The notes below the pieces were generated by a model. That model did not search any database, was not told the DNA's origin, and worked only from the letters and a program-made list of their open reading frames with translations. DNA of 21,277 nt from an uncultured Slackia sp. (GTDB lineage: Bacteria; Actinomycetota; Coriobacteriia; Coriobacteriales; Eggerthellaceae), in contig CAKUEV010000011.1 of NCBI GenBank assembly GCA_934646845.1, positions 1-21,277 on the forward strand, written 5' to 3'. The position numbers and the translations under genes are program-made. How positions within the stretch are numbered: the first letter of the stretch is position 1; each line of letters opens with the position of its first letter. This document shows positions 7,165 through 16,264 of the stretch, piece after piece.

Positions 7165-9846
7165 CTACAGCTCGGCGATCTGCTGGGCAACCAGTTCGAG
7201 CTTCGCGGCGAACTCGGCGCGCTTCGCCTTGTCCTTCTCGACGATTTCGGGCTTCGCCTTGGCAAGATAGCCCGGGTTGGAGAGCTTCTTGTCAAGCTTG
7301 GCGACGTCTTTCTCGAGCTTCTCGCGTTCCTTGGAAAGGCGAGCGCGCTCAGCCTCGAAATCGACGAGGCCCTCGAGGTGGCAGTAAACCTCGCAGCCAG
7401 AGACGAGCGTGGCGTTGGACGCCGCGGGCTTTTCGGCTTCGGCGGAAACCTCGGCCACGTTCACGCGTGCGAGCGACACGATAAGCTCCTGCTGCTCGTT
7501 GATGGCGGAAACCACCTCGGCGGGCGCCTTCACCGTAATGGCGAGCTCCTGCTTCGGCGAGATGCCATAGCGCGCGCGAGTGGAGCGCACGGCGGAAACG
7601 ACGCCGCATACCAGCTCAATCGCGCGTTCGGCTTCGGCATTCTTGAAGCGCGCTAGCGTTTCGGGCTCAGGCCAAGTGGCGACCATAAGCGCTTCGGCGT
7701 CTTCGCCTTCCGCGTGAGGCAGCTGCTCCCACAGAGCCTCGGTCACAAACGGCATGGCCGGGTGCAGAAGGCGCAGGGCGGAATCGAGCACGAACACAAG
7801 GTTGCGCTGCGTCTGCAGGCGAGCAGCCGGATCGGCGCCTTCGCGCAGGCTCGCCTTCGAGAACTCGATGTACCAGTCGCAGAACTCGTTCCAGAAGAAC
7901 GCGTGCAGGTCACTGGCGACTTCGCCGAACTTGTATTCGGAAATGCCCTGGGTCACGCGCTCGGAAAGGCCGGCCAAACGCGACAGGATCCACGCATCGG
8001 CGGGCGTCGCGGCAACGGGCTCGCCCGGCGTGAAGCCCTCGAGGTTGCCGAGCACGAAGCGGCTCGCGTTCCAGATCTTCGTGACGAAAGCGCGCGCCTG
8101 CTCGGTGCGCGGCGAAGAAATGAGCTCGTGGGTTTCGGGGTCGATGTCGGCATCGAAGCGCACGTCCTGGTTGTTCGTAACCAGCGTGAGCAGGTTGAAG
8201 CGCATGGCATCGGCGCCGTATTTCGCGATGAGGTCCATAGGATCGACGCCGTTGCCCTTCGATTTGGACATGCGGCTGCCGTCTTTCGCCAAAATGGTGG
8301 CGTAAATCACGACATCATGGAACGGAATCTCGCCCAAGAAGTACGTTGAGGACATGATCATGCGGGCAACCCACAGAGCGATGATGTCACGCGCGGTAAC
8401 GAGCGCCGCCGTGGGATGATGGCCTTCGAGCTGCTCGGGGTGGTTCGGCCAACCCTGCGTGGCGAAAGTCCACAGCTGGCTCGAGAACCACGTGTCGAGC
8501 ACGTCTTCGTCCTGATGCACATGATGGCCGCCGCATTTCGGGCACACGTCCACGTCTTCCATGCACGCGTCTTCCCAACCGCAATCGGCGCAGTAGAACA
8601 CCGGGATGCGATGACCCCACCACAGCTGGCGGGAAATGCACCAGTCTTTCAGATTTTCCATCCAGGTGAGATAGGTCTGCGTCCAACGAGCCGGATGGAA
8701 CGTGACTTCGCCGCTCGTGACGGCCTCGGTCGCGGGGCCCTTCAGCTTATCGACGGCGACGAACCACTGCTCGGAAAGCCACGGCTCAAGAGCGCTCGGG
8801 CAACGGTAGCAATGCATCACGGAGTGATGATGGTCTTCCACATGATCGAGCAGGCCATGCTCCTCGAACCATGCGACAACGGCTTCGCGGCATTCCTCGC
8901 GGCTCATGCCGGTGAATTCGCCGTAGCCTTCAACCACGTGGGCGGTTTCGTCGAAGATATTGATTTTTTCGAGGTCGTGGCGCTCGCCCATCGCGAAGTC
9001 GTTCGGGTCGTGAGCCGGGGTGACCTTCACGAAGCCCGAGCCGAAATCGGCATCGACATAGAAGTCGCTGAAAATGGGAATCTCGCGGTCGACGATAGGC
9101 AGCTTGACCTTCGCGCCCACGAACTTATCTTTGTCGTGGTCTTTCGGGGACACCGCAACGCCCGTATCGCCGAGCATGGTCTCGGGGCGCGTGGTAGCGA
9201 CCACGATGTATTCCACGCCGTCGATAGGCTCGACGAGCGGGTAGCGAAGATGCCACAAGTGGCCATCTTCTTCCTGGTATTCCGCTTCGTCGTCGGAAAT
9301 GGCGGTACCGCAGGTGGGGCACCAGTTCACGATGCGCTTGCCGCGGTAGATAAGGCCGTCATGGTACCAATCGCAGAACACCTTGCGCACTGCGGTGGCA
9401 TATTCGGGATCCATGGTGAAGTGCGGGTCGTCGAAATCGACCGAGCAGCCCATGCGCTTGATCTGCTCAATGATGTGGCCGCCGTATTCGTGCGTCCAAT
9501 CCCAGCAGGCGTCGATGAACTTCTCGCGGCCGAGCTCGCGGCGGGAAATGCCCTGTGCGGCGAGTTTTTTGTCGACCTTCGTTTGCGTTGCGATGCCCGC
9601 ATGGTCGGTACCGAGAATCCAGCGGGTCGATACGCCGCGCATGCGGTTGAAGCGAATGATGGTGTCTTGGATAGTGTCGTCCATGGCGTGGCCCATGTGC
9701 AGCACGCCGGTGACATTCGGCGGCGGAATGGTGACCGTGCAGTCACCCACGCCCGGGCGGCGGGCATAGTAGCCGCCGGTGAGCCATTTATCGAGAATGC
9801 GAGGCTCGAGCGCCTCGGAGTCATAGTTCTTGGAAAGCTCTTCCAC
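7165..9846 (-). CDS. valS: Valyl-tRNA synthetase
   Basis: The 893-residue class I enzyme charges tRNA-Val. The start is GTG at 9846 with GGGAG six bases upstream; no ATG fits better. The HIGH signature is PPPNVTGVLHMGH (41-53) and the KMSKS loop is RMSKS (525-529). The CP1 editing domain shows TTRPETMLGDTG (218-229) and AHDPNDF (279-285), which hydrolyse threonyl and other wrong products. CxxC pairs at 176/179, 419/422 and 435/438 are zinc-type. The C-terminal 60 residues are Lys/Glu-rich and form the coiled-coil tRNA arm expected of ValRS. It follows clpX by 77 bases on the same strand and has a strong terminator. No folylpolyglutamate synthase gene, the usual valS partner in many bacteria, follows it. 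Confidence 0.97.
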   Translation of the reverse strand: MEELSKNYDSEALEPRILDKWLTGGYYARRPGVGDCTVTIPPPNVTGVLHMGHAMDDTIQDTIIRFNRMRGVSTRWILGTDHAGIATQTKVDKKLAAQGISRRELGREKFIDACWDWTHEYGGHIIEQIKRMGCSVDFDDPHFTMDPEYATAVRKVFCDWYHDGLIYRGKRIVNWCPTCGTAISDDEAEYQEEDGHLWHLRYPLVEPIDGVEYIVVATTRPETMLGDTGVAVSPKDHDKDKFVGAKVKLPIVDREIPIFSDFYVDADFGSGFVKVTPAHDPNDFAMGERHDLEKINIFDETAHVVEGYGEFTGMSREECREAVVAWFEEHGLLDHVEDHHHSVMHCYRCPSALEPWLSEQWFVAVDKLKGPATEAVTSGEVTFHPARWTQTYLTWMENLKDWCISRQLWWGHRIPVFYCADCGWEDACMEDVDVCPKCGGHHVHQDEDVLDTWFSSQLWTFATQGWPNHPEQLEGHHPTAALVTARDIIALWVARMIMSSTYFLGEIPFHDVVIYATILAKDGSRMSKSKGNGVDPMDLIAKYGADAMRFNLLTLVTNNQDVRFDADIDPETHELISSPRTEQARAFVTKIWNASRFVLGNLEGFTPGEPVAATPADAWILSRLAGLSERVTQGISEYKFGEVASDLHAFFWNEFCDWYIEFSKASLREGADPAARLQTQRNLVFVLDSALRLLHPAMPFVTEALWEQLPHAEGEDAEALMVATWPEPETLARFKNAEAERAIELVCGVVSAVRSTRARYGISPKQELAITVKAPAEVVSAINEQQELIVSLARVNVAEVSAEAEKPAASNATLVSGCEVYCHLEGLVDFEAERARLSKEREKLEKDVAKLDKKLSNPGYLAKAKPEIVEKDKAKRAEFAAKLELVAQQIAEL

Positions 9847-9891
9847 TCTCTGCTCCCAACTTGTTTGCTTGTAAGGCGGAATACTGAAACA

Positions 9892-9915
9892 GCCCGGCCG
9901 CGCGTGCGGCCAGGC
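9892..9915 (-). terminator. GC-rich hairpin between clpX and valS
   Basis: GCCCGGCCGC and GCGGCCAGGC pair around GCGT with one wobble, just past the clpX stop. Only a weak TGTTTC follows on the minus strand, so it may be a partial terminator or attenuator rather than a full stop. Confidence 0.35.
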
Positions 9916-9923
9916 CGTGGCAT

Positions 9924-11291
9924 TTATTCAGAGACGACAGCCGCGCCGGCCGTCTGCTCGATTTCGGGTTTCGTTTCGCCCTCGATATCGCTCGGGCGAA
10001 TAACGACCCTCGTGGGTCCAGCGTGCTCAGGCAAATCGAACATCACGTCTTGCAGCACGCGCTCGCAAATGGCGCGAAGGCCACGCGCGCCCGTGCCATG
10101 CTCGACCGCCTCGTGCGCGATGGCGCGCAGGGCTTCGGGCGTGAACACGAGTTCGGAGTTCTCGAACTCGAACATGCGCACATACTGCTTCACCAACGCG
10201 TTCTTCGGGTCGGTGAGAATATGCACCAGGTCGTCTTCGGTAAGCTCGTCGAGCGAGCAAATCACCGGAATGCGGCCCACGAATTCGGGAATCATGCCGA
10301 ACTTGTTCAAGTCTTCGGGCAGCACCTTTTCGAGAAGCTCTGCTTCGGCGTGCTTTTTCGACTGCGGCACATCGCTCGTGAAGCCGATGCCCTTCTTGCC
10401 CACGCGCTGGCCAATGATGTCGGCCAGCCCCACGAACGCGCCGCCCAAAATGAACAGGATGTTCGTGGTATCGATGTGAATGAGCTCCTGCTGCGGGTGC
10501 TTGCGGCCGCCCTGCGGAGGCACGCTCGCCTCGGTACCCTCGACGATCTTGAGCAACGCCTGCTGAACGCCCTCGCCCGACACGTCGCGCGTGATGGAGA
10601 GGTTTTCAGCCTTACGGGCGATTTTGTCAATCTCGTCGATATAGATGATGCCGATTTGAGCGCGCTCGATGTCGAAATCGGCTGCGGTAATGAGCTTCAG
10701 CAAAATATTCTCGACGTCTTCGCCCACGTAGCCCGCTTCGGTAAGTGTGGTGGCGTCGGCGATGGCGAACGGAACCTGCAGCGTGCGAGCGAGCGTTTGC
10801 GCGAGCAGCGTTTTGCCCGAACCCGTGGGGCCCAAAAGCATGATGTTGCTCTTAGCAAGCTCGACGTCGTCGTCATTCGACTCGGCGCCGAGGCTGATGC
10901 GCTTGTAGTGGTTGTATACGGCAACCGAAAGCGCGCGCTTGGCGGCCTCCTGGCCAACGACATGCTGGCTCAGGCGATCGAAAAGCTCATGCGGCGTGGG
11001 CAGCGCGGCGAGAATCTCGGCCGCAGAAGGAGCGCCCTGCGCAATGTGGCCTTCGTAGCCGTCGAAGTCGCCGTCGAACGAATCAGGCATATCGCCCTGG
11101 CCGGGATGGCGGCCATTGAGGTAGCCGCCACGGGCAAGCACGTCGGTGCAATACAGAATGCACTCGTCGCAAATGCACGTGCCATCGGGACTTTGAATCA
11201 TGCCAGCAACTTCATCGGCCGTTTTGCCGCAGAAGACGCAGCGCGCCTTTTTCGGGTCCATGGTTTGAGAATCGGGATTCTTGGTCTGCAT
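9924..11291 (-). CDS. clpX: ATP-dependent Clp protease ATPase subunit ClpX
   Basis: ClpX (455 residues) unfolds tagged proteins and feeds them to ClpP. The N-terminal zinc-binding domain uses C18/C21 and C41/C44. A linker rich in Gly and Asp (55-90) precedes the AAA+ module: Walker A GPTGSGKT (154-161), pore loop GYVG (188-190 region), Walker B IIYIDE (215-220), the ClpP-docking IGF loop within KKGIGF (299-304), and the sensor-2 helix GARGLRAI (401-408). The length is slightly above the usual 420, from the linker and a 30-residue acidic tail. The ATG at 11291 lies 6 bases after the clpP stop, with its SD inside the end of clpP, so the two are co-transcribed and probably translationally coupled. 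Confidence 0.97.
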   Translation of the reverse strand: MQTKNPDSQTMDPKKARCVFCGKTADEVAGMIQSPDGTCICDECILYCTDVLARGGYLNGRHPGQGDMPDSFDGDFDGYEGHIAQGAPSAAEILAALPTPHELFDRLSQHVVGQEAAKRALSVAVYNHYKRISLGAESNDDDVELAKSNIMLLGPTGSGKTLLAQTLARTLQVPFAIADATTLTEAGYVGEDVENILLKLITAADFDIERAQIGIIYIDEIDKIARKAENLSITRDVSGEGVQQALLKIVEGTEASVPPQGGRKHPQQELIHIDTTNILFILGGAFVGLADIIGQRVGKKGIGFTSDVPQSKKHAEAELLEKVLPEDLNKFGMIPEFVGRIPVICSLDELTEDDLVHILTDPKNALVKQYVRMFEFENSELVFTPEALRAIAHEAVEHGTGARGLRAICERVLQDVMFDLPEHAGPTRVVIRPSDIEGETKPEIEQTAGAAVVSE

Positions 11292-11297
11292 AAGGCC

Positions 11298-11915
11298 TTA
11301 TGCTTCCTTCTTCGGCATAGCGCGAGACGTGATGATATCGTCGACGAGGCCATATGCCTTCGATTCCTCAGCGGTGAGCCAGTGGTCACGCTCGGAATCG
11401 GCATGGATGGTCTCGATGGATTGGCCGGTGTGCTTGGCGAGAATGCCTTCGAGGCGCTCGCGGCACTTGCGCATTTCTTTCGCAGCGATTTCGAAATCGG
11501 TCTGCTGCGTGCGGCTTTCGGCGCCGCCCATGGGCTGATGGATCATGATTTGCGAATTCGGCGTGATGAAACGCTTGCCCGGGGTACCCGCAGCGGTGAG
11601 CACGGAGGCCATGGAAGCGGCCATGCCCATGCAAACGGTGGACACATCGCAGCGAATGAACTGCATGGCATCGTAGATGGCCAGACCCGCGCTCACGCTG
11701 CCTCCCGGGGAGTTGATGTAGAGCGAAATGTCTTTCTCGGGATCGGCGCTCTCGAGGTGCAGGAGCTGCGCGATAACGACGTTCGCGACGTCGTCGTCGA
11801 TAGCGCTGCCCAAGAACACGATGCGGTCGTTGAGCAGTCGAGAATAAATGTCATACGAGCGCTCGCCGCGCGGCGACTGCTCGATGACGTAAGGAATCGT
11901 ATATCCGTTTTGCAT
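11298..11915 (-). CDS. clpP: ATP-dependent Clp protease proteolytic subunit ClpP
   Basis: The 205-residue serine protease forms the tetradecameric chamber that degrades proteins delivered by ClpX. The catalytic triad is visible as S101 in GMAASMAS, H126 in MIHQPMGG and D177 in ERDHWL. The oxyanion-hole region SPGGSV is at 69-74. The start ATG at 11915 has AAAGGGG about 10 bases upstream. A short N-terminus ([20 protein letters not shown]) is consistent with the processed propeptide type. The order tig-clpP-clpX is widely conserved; here a hairpin and a candidate promoter separate tig from clpP, so clpPX can be made independently of tig. Confidence 0.97.
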   Translation of the reverse strand: MQNGYTIPYVIEQSPRGERSYDIYSRLLNDRIVFLGSAIDDDVANVVIAQLLHLESADPEKDISLYINSPGGSVSAGLAIYDAMQFIRCDVSTVCMGMAASMASVLTAAGTPGKRFITPNSQIMIHQPMGGAESRTQQTDFEIAAKEMRKCRERLEGILAKHTGQSIETIHADSERDHWLTAEESKAYGLVDDIITSRAMPKKEA

Positions 11916-11932
11916 AAATGCTGCCCCTTTAT

Positions 11933-11961
11933 TCTGTATCGAAGTCGAAGCAATAATACAA
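11933..11961 (-). promoter_or_regulatory. Possible clpPX promoter
   Basis: On the minus strand TTGTAT (11956-11961) and TACAGA (11933-11938) are 17 bases apart, and TACAGA is 17 bases before the clpP ATG. The match to consensus is moderate, and the short distance would leave a very short leader. Confidence 0.35.
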
Positions 11962-11963
11962 CC

Positions 11964-11996
11964 AAGGCTCGCTTCCGAAAACAGGAAGCGAGCCTT
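11964..11996 (-). terminator. 13-bp perfect hairpin between tig and clpP
   Basis: AAGGCTCGCTTCC and GGAAGCGAGCCTT pair perfectly around GAAAACA. It is placed to end the tig transcript. The following bases on the minus strand (GGTTGTATTATT) are only partly T-rich. Confidence 0.55.
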
Positions 11997-12102
11997 AAGG
12001 ACTGTACCACGTTTATTGAGCGGACGAGCGATATCGCCGCCCTTGCAGCCAAGCCGTCACGCGCACTCCACGGTTTGTTCGAGAAAACGCGCGAGATAAA
12101 AG

Positions 12103-13551
12103 CTATTCGGCAGCGGCCTCGGTGTTCTCGGCCTCAGCCTCGTCAGCCTTCTTAGCGGCCTTCTTGGTGGTTTTCTTGGCGGCAGCCTTCTTGGCAGGCT
12201 TCTTCTCTTCCTCGTCAGCCGTGGGAAGCTCGACCTCTTCGATCTCGGCTTCCTTCAGCAGGGCCTCGAGAGCCTTGCCGCGCAGAATGCCCTCGCGGAC
12301 GAAGGACAGGCGACCCTGCTTCTTCCACTCAGCATAGAGCTTGTCGGTATCCTTGGCGCCGGAGTTCTTGAACTCGTCAACGACTTCCTCGTCGGTCACA
12401 ACGATGTTGTTGTGGCGAGCATAGGCGTCGAGAGCCAGGTTCTGCTTGACGGTGTCGGTAGCCTGGGCCTTGACGTCTTCCTTGAACTGGTCAGCAGTGA
12501 TCTGCTGGGCAGCCAGGTAAGCGTCGAGCGTAGCGCCCTGGCGCTGGAGCTGCTCGAAGAAGCTCTGCAGCAAGTCGCGCTCGGCGGCGTCGCACATAGC
12601 CTGGGGCACGTCGCCCTTGAGGCGCTTCTGCAGCTCGAACAGAGCGTTGTTCTCCATAATGCGGGGAATGATCTCGCCCTTCTGAGCCTCGATCTGCTCG
12701 CCCATGAGCTTGCGCAGCGCGGCGACATCTTCGAAGCCGAAGTTTTCCTTGACCCACTCGTCGGTGATTTCAGGAAGAACGACCTTCTTCACGGCATTGA
12801 CGGTGACGTCGAAGACGACCTTGGCGGTCTTGCCCTGAAGGATGCTGGTGAGCATGCAGGGGTTCGACTCAACCTCGATCTCGAAGTGCTTCTCTTCGCC
12901 CTTCTTGCAGCCAACGAGCTCCTCGTCGAATGCGGCCGGGAACAGGCCCTTGCCCAGTTCGTAAAGGCGAGCTTCGCTGCACAGCGCGGCGATGTCTTCG
13001 CCGTTGTCATCGACGGCCTTGATGTCGAGCTCGACGACGGAGTCGGCCTTCACCTTGGTGTTGGCAGGAGCGTTCTTGTAGTCGTGGTAAGCGTTGCCCA
13101 GGTTGTCGATTTCCCTGTCGATTTCGGCCTCAGAGGCGGTCTTGAAGGGAACCTCGATGTGAACCGGGGAGTAATCGGAGAGCTCGAGAGCGGGCTTGAC
13201 CTCGCACTCGATGGAGAAGGTGAAATCTTTGCCCTCTTCGACGAGACCGTCGACCTCGGAGAACTTGGGCTCGGAAATCAGGATGAGGTCGGCTTCATCG
13301 ATAGCCACGGGGAACGACTCGTTGAGCATTTCGTCGGTAACCGTGGAGAGCACGGCTTCCTTGCCCAGGTTGGCGTCGATGATCTGACGAGGCACATGGC
13401 CGGGACGGAAACCAGGGAACTTGTACTTCTTGCCGAAGTCTTTGTAGGCCTTCTTGATGCGAGCATCGATATCGGCGGCTTCAATGGTCACCGTGAGTTT
13501 GGTGGCGCCGGATTCGAGAACCTCAACGTTCGTTTTCAACTTTTCCTCCAT
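12103..13551 (-). CDS. tig: Trigger factor (ribosome-bound chaperone)
   Basis: The 482-residue product binds the ribosome exit tunnel and shields nascent chains. The ribosome-docking signature GFRPGHVPRQI is at 47-57. The PPIase-like insert spans about 150-250 and keeps YELGKGLFP and LVGCKKGEEKHF, but few of the aromatic residues of an active FKBP pocket, so proline isomerase activity is doubtful. The C-terminal chaperone arms follow. The last 50 residues are a low-complexity Lys/Ala/Glu tail, longer than in E. coli (432 residues). The annotated ATG at 13551 has a weak SD. GGAGG right after it could instead serve a TTG at 13539, which would give LKTNVEVLE as the N-terminus. A tRNA-Leu gene lies just upstream. 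Confidence 0.95.
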   Translation of the reverse strand: MEEKLKTNVEVLESGATKLTVTIEAADIDARIKKAYKDFGKKYKFPGFRPGHVPRQIIDANLGKEAVLSTVTDEMLNESFPVAIDEADLILISEPKFSEVDGLVEEGKDFTFSIECEVKPALELSDYSPVHIEVPFKTASEAEIDREIDNLGNAYHDYKNAPANTKVKADSVVELDIKAVDDNGEDIAALCSEARLYELGKGLFPAAFDEELVGCKKGEEKHFEIEVESNPCMLTSILQGKTAKVVFDVTVNAVKKVVLPEITDEWVKENFGFEDVAALRKLMGEQIEAQKGEIIPRIMENNALFELQKRLKGDVPQAMCDAAERDLLQSFFEQLQRQGATLDAYLAAQQITADQFKEDVKAQATDTVKQNLALDAYARHNNIVVTDEEVVDEFKNSGAKDTDKLYAEWKKQGRLSFVREGILRGKALEALLKEAEIEEVELPTADEEEKKPAKKAAAKKTTKKAAKKADEAEAENTEAAAE

Positions 13552-13630
13552 CTGGATCTTCGTTCAAAGCCTGTGTTACCAGACTAGACTGACCGAGACG
13601 CGCGTTCGGGCACGTCGGCGGCGCGAGCTA

Positions 13631-13716
13631 TGGTGCGGGCGAAAGGACTTGAACCTTCACGGGGGTTGCCCACCAGAACCTAAATCTGGCGCGTCTGCCA
13701 ATTCCGCCACGCCCGC
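13631..13716 (-). tRNA. tRNA-Leu (anticodon TAG)
   Basis: The minus strand folds as a class II tRNA: acceptor GCGGGCG pairs with CGCCCGC, the discriminator is A, and CCA is encoded (13631-13633). The anticodon arm CCAGA-TTTAGGT-TCTGG gives anticodon TAG, leucine. A variable arm and the T-loop GGTTCAAGTCC are present. Length is 83 bases without CCA. Confidence 0.93.
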
Positions 13717-13759
13717 ATTTCGCAAGCGCACGCATGCCCGTATGGACACGCAACAGAGC

Positions 13760-13768
13760 ACTATAGCA
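13760..13768 (-). promoter_or_regulatory. Extended -10 promoter of tRNA-Leu
   Basis: The minus strand reads TGCTATAGT, an extended -10, 44 bases before the mature tRNA 5' end. A T-run lies just upstream. No clear -35 was found. The same promoter could feed tig downstream. Confidence 0.45.
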
Positions 13769-13889
13769 AAAAACCCACAGGTTGTGCAGGTCAGCTTTCG
13801 AATACACAAGACCGCCGTTCGATGAACGCTCTGGAAAGAATGAGACGGCTTTGGGCCTAGCTTCCATTCGTCAATCGAACAGAGCAGGC

Positions 13890-13929
13890 CGCCCCGGCTC
13901 GGCGTGCCTGCCGGCGGCCACAGCTCGCT
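13890..13929 (+). repeat. REP-like repeat, copy 1
   Basis: This 40-bp unit begins CGCCCCGGCTCGGCGTGCCT and is followed 94 bases later by a second copy differing at one base. It is GC-rich and self-complementary (CCGGC with GCCGG; GGCCGC next to it with CGGCC), so it can fold into a hairpin. It lies between the antiporter gene and tRNA-Leu. Confidence 0.7.
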
Positions 13930-13943
13930 GACTCGCCCTTTTT

Positions 13944-13961
13944 AGTTCGCTCGAGCGAACT
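13944..13961. repeat. 18-bp perfect palindrome
   Basis: AGTTCGCTCGAGCGAACT is its own reverse complement. It stands between the first two REP-like copies, preceded by a short T-run. It may be a protein-binding site or part of the repeat element. Confidence 0.6.
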
Positions 13962-13983
13962 TGACGCGGGGACACCAAACGGT

Positions 13984-14023
13984 CGCCCCGGCTCGGCGTG
14001 CCTGCCGGCGGCCACCGCTCGCT
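13984..14023 (+). repeat. REP-like repeat, copy 2
   Basis: It matches copy 1 at 39 of 40 positions in the same orientation. It is followed by a run rich in CGCTTCGC and by a small hairpin GCGCC-TTAG-GGCGC (14032-14045). Confidence 0.7.
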
Positions 14024-14067
14024 ACCGCTTCGCGCCTTAGGGCGCTTCGCTATGCGCTCGCTTCGCC

Positions 14068-14102
14068 GTGTTCAACCTTAGACGAAGAACAAGTTTGAAC
14101 AC
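14068..14102. repeat. 8-bp inverted repeat beside the REP-like copies
   Basis: GTGTTCAA (14068-14075) and TTGAACAC (14095-14102) bracket 19 bases, lying between copy 2 and the inverted copy 3. Together with those copies it makes a composite foldback region. The whole 13717-14185 gap shows no coding frame I can support. Confidence 0.4.
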
Positions 14103-14106
14103 AGAG

Positions 14107-14137
14107 GGCCTCCGGCAGGCACGCCAATCCAGGGCGA
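14107..14137 (-). repeat. REP-like repeat, inverted diverged copy 3
   Basis: Read on the minus strand it matches the first 31-base part of copies 1 and 2 except at four positions, keeping GGCGTGCCTGCCGG intact. Direct and inverted copies close together are typical of bacterial interspersed mosaic elements. Confidence 0.6.
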
Positions 14138-14185
14138 CCGTCAACAGGCAGACTAGCCCAACCACATCGCCAGAGCCGTGCTCCC

Positions 14186-16264
14186 CTACACCTTGTCTTC
14201 GAGCTCGAGCTGCATCATGTGCACGTTTTCGCGCATATGCTTCGCCGTGTGGCGGTTGATGCGACCCGACTCGTACATCTGCTGAATGTGCTCAAGCTCG
14301 ATTAAGAAGCCGGCACGGCGCACTTCGGTCGCCTTGTCCTCGACGCGCGCCACGGTGCCTATGTCGCGGCCGATGCGCTTCACGCGCCTCAAGTCGCGCT
14401 GCATCTGCACCATAAGCGAGCTCACATGCTCGGTGCGATAGTTCGGGTCGTCGAGGCGCGCGCGCAGATTCTTCACCACGTACTCGAGCGATTCAGCCTG
14501 AAGCTGTCGCACCTCGCGTTCCTCTTCGAAACCGTCGGAAAGCACGTTGCTGTCGAGCAGCGTTCGGGTAATGGAACGGGAGAGAAGGGCCGCGCGGCGG
14601 GCTATGATGCCGAACAGCCACAACGCATCGCGATCGCGTTGGATGAGGTTTTTCGACTGTCGAATGCGGCGCAGCATACGATAACCCACCACGGGCGACA
14701 CGCGTTCCTCGTCGATTGCGGAAAGCACGTATTCCTGCTCCCACTCCAAAGCCTCAAGGCGCAACGCCGAATCGTCGTCCTGCTCGCCCGTGCCTTGCTT
14801 AATGCGATCGATTCGATCGTTGTACTGGGCCATGACCGTTTGCGTCGCACGGCGGTTTTCCCTCGTTTGGCGCGCCGCAAGCTCTTCGATGGTCGCGCGC
14901 AGCACTTCGATCGAGGCATCGGTATCGGTGGCGTAGGCCTTCTCGCCCTGCTCATCGGGCAACAACACCGGCAATGCGAAGTTCGCGAGCAGCAACGTCA
15001 CCAAAATCACGCCGCATGCGAGGAAGATGAGGAACTCGCGTTGCGAGAACACGCCCGGCGCGGCATTGAGCGACCACGGCAGCGTGAACATGATGGAAAG
15101 CGTGATGGCGCCCTTCGGGCCCGCAAGCGCCAGGGCGAGCGATTCTTTCAGCGAATCGGGCGTGACCAAGCGAATCGAGCGCAGCACACGGCGCACCTGC
15201 TCGGGTGTGCCGCCGGAATTCTTTTGTTCGGCTTGAGCGACCTGCTTGCGGCCGACATAGCTGATGCCCACAAACCACAGCGTGCGCACGCCAATCACGA
15301 TGGCGGAAATCACCAGCACGAGGAAAAGCAGCTCGCCGTTGCTTATGGCCTTTTCCTCCCACATGCCCATCATGGCGTGCGGAAGCTGAATTCCCAAAAG
15401 CACGAATACCAAGCCGTTGAGCACGAACGAAAGCACGCGCCATACGCTCGATGACACGATTTTCATGCGCGCGATCGACGGGCCCAAATCGCGATTGAAA
15501 AACGAATACGAAAGACCCGCCGCGACAACCGCCAAAATGCCCGAGACGCCCACATGTTCCGCCGTGAGGAACACCGCAAACGGTGTGAGCACCTCGAGCA
15601 ACACGTGGAACGTGGTGTCTTCAAGCCCGAGGTTGCGCACTCGAGACACCAGAAACGCGAGCAGCGCCGCGAACACAAGGCCGAATGCGATGCCGCCAAA
15701 GAAGCTCACCAAAAACGCGCCCGTCGCGGAAATCAGCGAGAAGGTTCCCGTAGTAAGCGCGGCGATGGAGAACTGAAATGAGACGACGCCCGAGGCATCG
15801 TTGATAAGCGATTCGCCCGAAAGCAGAATCGATTGGCGCCGCTTGAGGCTCACGCGCTTCGAAAGCGAAGCCACGGCCACGGCGTCGGTCGGTCCGAGCG
15901 CCGCGCCAAGGGCGAAAGCTGCCGCAAGCGGAATGGTAGGCTCAAGGGCATGCAACGTGAAACCGATGCAGAGAATGGTAACGACCACAAGGCCCACGGC
16001 GAGCGAAAGCACCTTCGCGCGATTCGACCACAACGCCACCTTGTCGGTGTTGCGCGCCTCGTGATAGAGCAGAGGCGCGATGAAAAGCACCAAGAACAGC
16101 TCAGGGTCTACTTGGAAATTCGACGTGGTAAGGCCTGCAAACGCAAGCAGCACGCCGATGCCAATTTGGATGAGCGGGGTTGCGACGCCGCTCACGACCT
16201 GGTTGATGGCGCTCGAGACGAGAACCGCGGCGCCGAGGATGAGTACGAAGGTGAAGGTGCTCAT
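14186..16264 (-). CDS. CPA1-family Na+/H+ antiporter with long cytoplasmic tail
   Basis: The 692-residue protein is an inner-membrane cation/proton exchanger. About the first 425 residues hold some 12 membrane segments. CPA1 landmarks are LGPTDAVAVASL (123-134), with the Pro-Thr-Asp of the unwound segment, and LSGESLINDASG (148-159), with the Asn-Asp pair (N155, D156) that binds the ion. GPKGAITLSI near 385 replaces the more usual GxRG-type helix. The last 265 residues are soluble, charged and helical, rich in Arg and Glu, and likely form a regulatory cytoplasmic domain. Which cation is moved, and whether it acts in pH or sodium control, cannot be read from sequence. The ATG overlaps the stop of the upstream lipid-kinase gene (TAATG), with GGGAG 10 bases before it, so the two are translationally coupled. 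Confidence 0.88.
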   Translation of the reverse strand: MSTFTFVLILGAAVLVSSAINQVVSGVATPLIQIGIGVLLAFAGLTTSNFQVDPELFLVLFIAPLLYHEARNTDKVALWSNRAKVLSLAVGLVVVTILCIGFTLHALEPTIPLAAAFALGAALGPTDAVAVASLSKRVSLKRRQSILLSGESLINDASGVVSFQFSIAALTTGTFSLISATGAFLVSFFGGIAFGLVFAALLAFLVSRVRNLGLEDTTFHVLLEVLTPFAVFLTAEHVGVSGILAVVAAGLSYSFFNRDLGPSIARMKIVSSSVWRVLSFVLNGLVFVLLGIQLPHAMMGMWEEKAISNGELLFLVLVISAIVIGVRTLWFVGISYVGRKQVAQAEQKNSGGTPEQVRRVLRSIRLVTPDSLKESLALALAGPKGAITLSIMFTLPWSLNAAPGVFSQREFLIFLACGVILVTLLLANFALPVLLPDEQGEKAYATDTDASIEVLRATIEELAARQTRENRRATQTVMAQYNDRIDRIKQGTGEQDDDSALRLEALEWEQEYVLSAIDEERVSPVVGYRMLRRIRQSKNLIQRDRDALWLFGIIARRAALLSRSITRTLLDSNVLSDGFEEEREVRQLQAESLEYVVKNLRARLDDPNYRTEHVSSLMVQMQRDLRRVKRIGRDIGTVARVEDKATEVRRAGFLIELEHIQQMYESGRINRHTAKHMRENVHMMQLELEDKV

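Noticed and set aside
9847..9923. T-box leader for valS
   Set aside because: The gap to clpX is 77 bases and holds only a simple GC hairpin.
8416..12155. Two plus-strand open frames of about 700 codons over valS, clpX and clpP
   Set aside because: They cover parts of three conserved minus-strand genes and show only codon-bias artefacts.
13717..14185. CRISPR array
   Set aside because: Only three repeat copies occur, one inverted and diverged, with irregular spacing and no cas genes.
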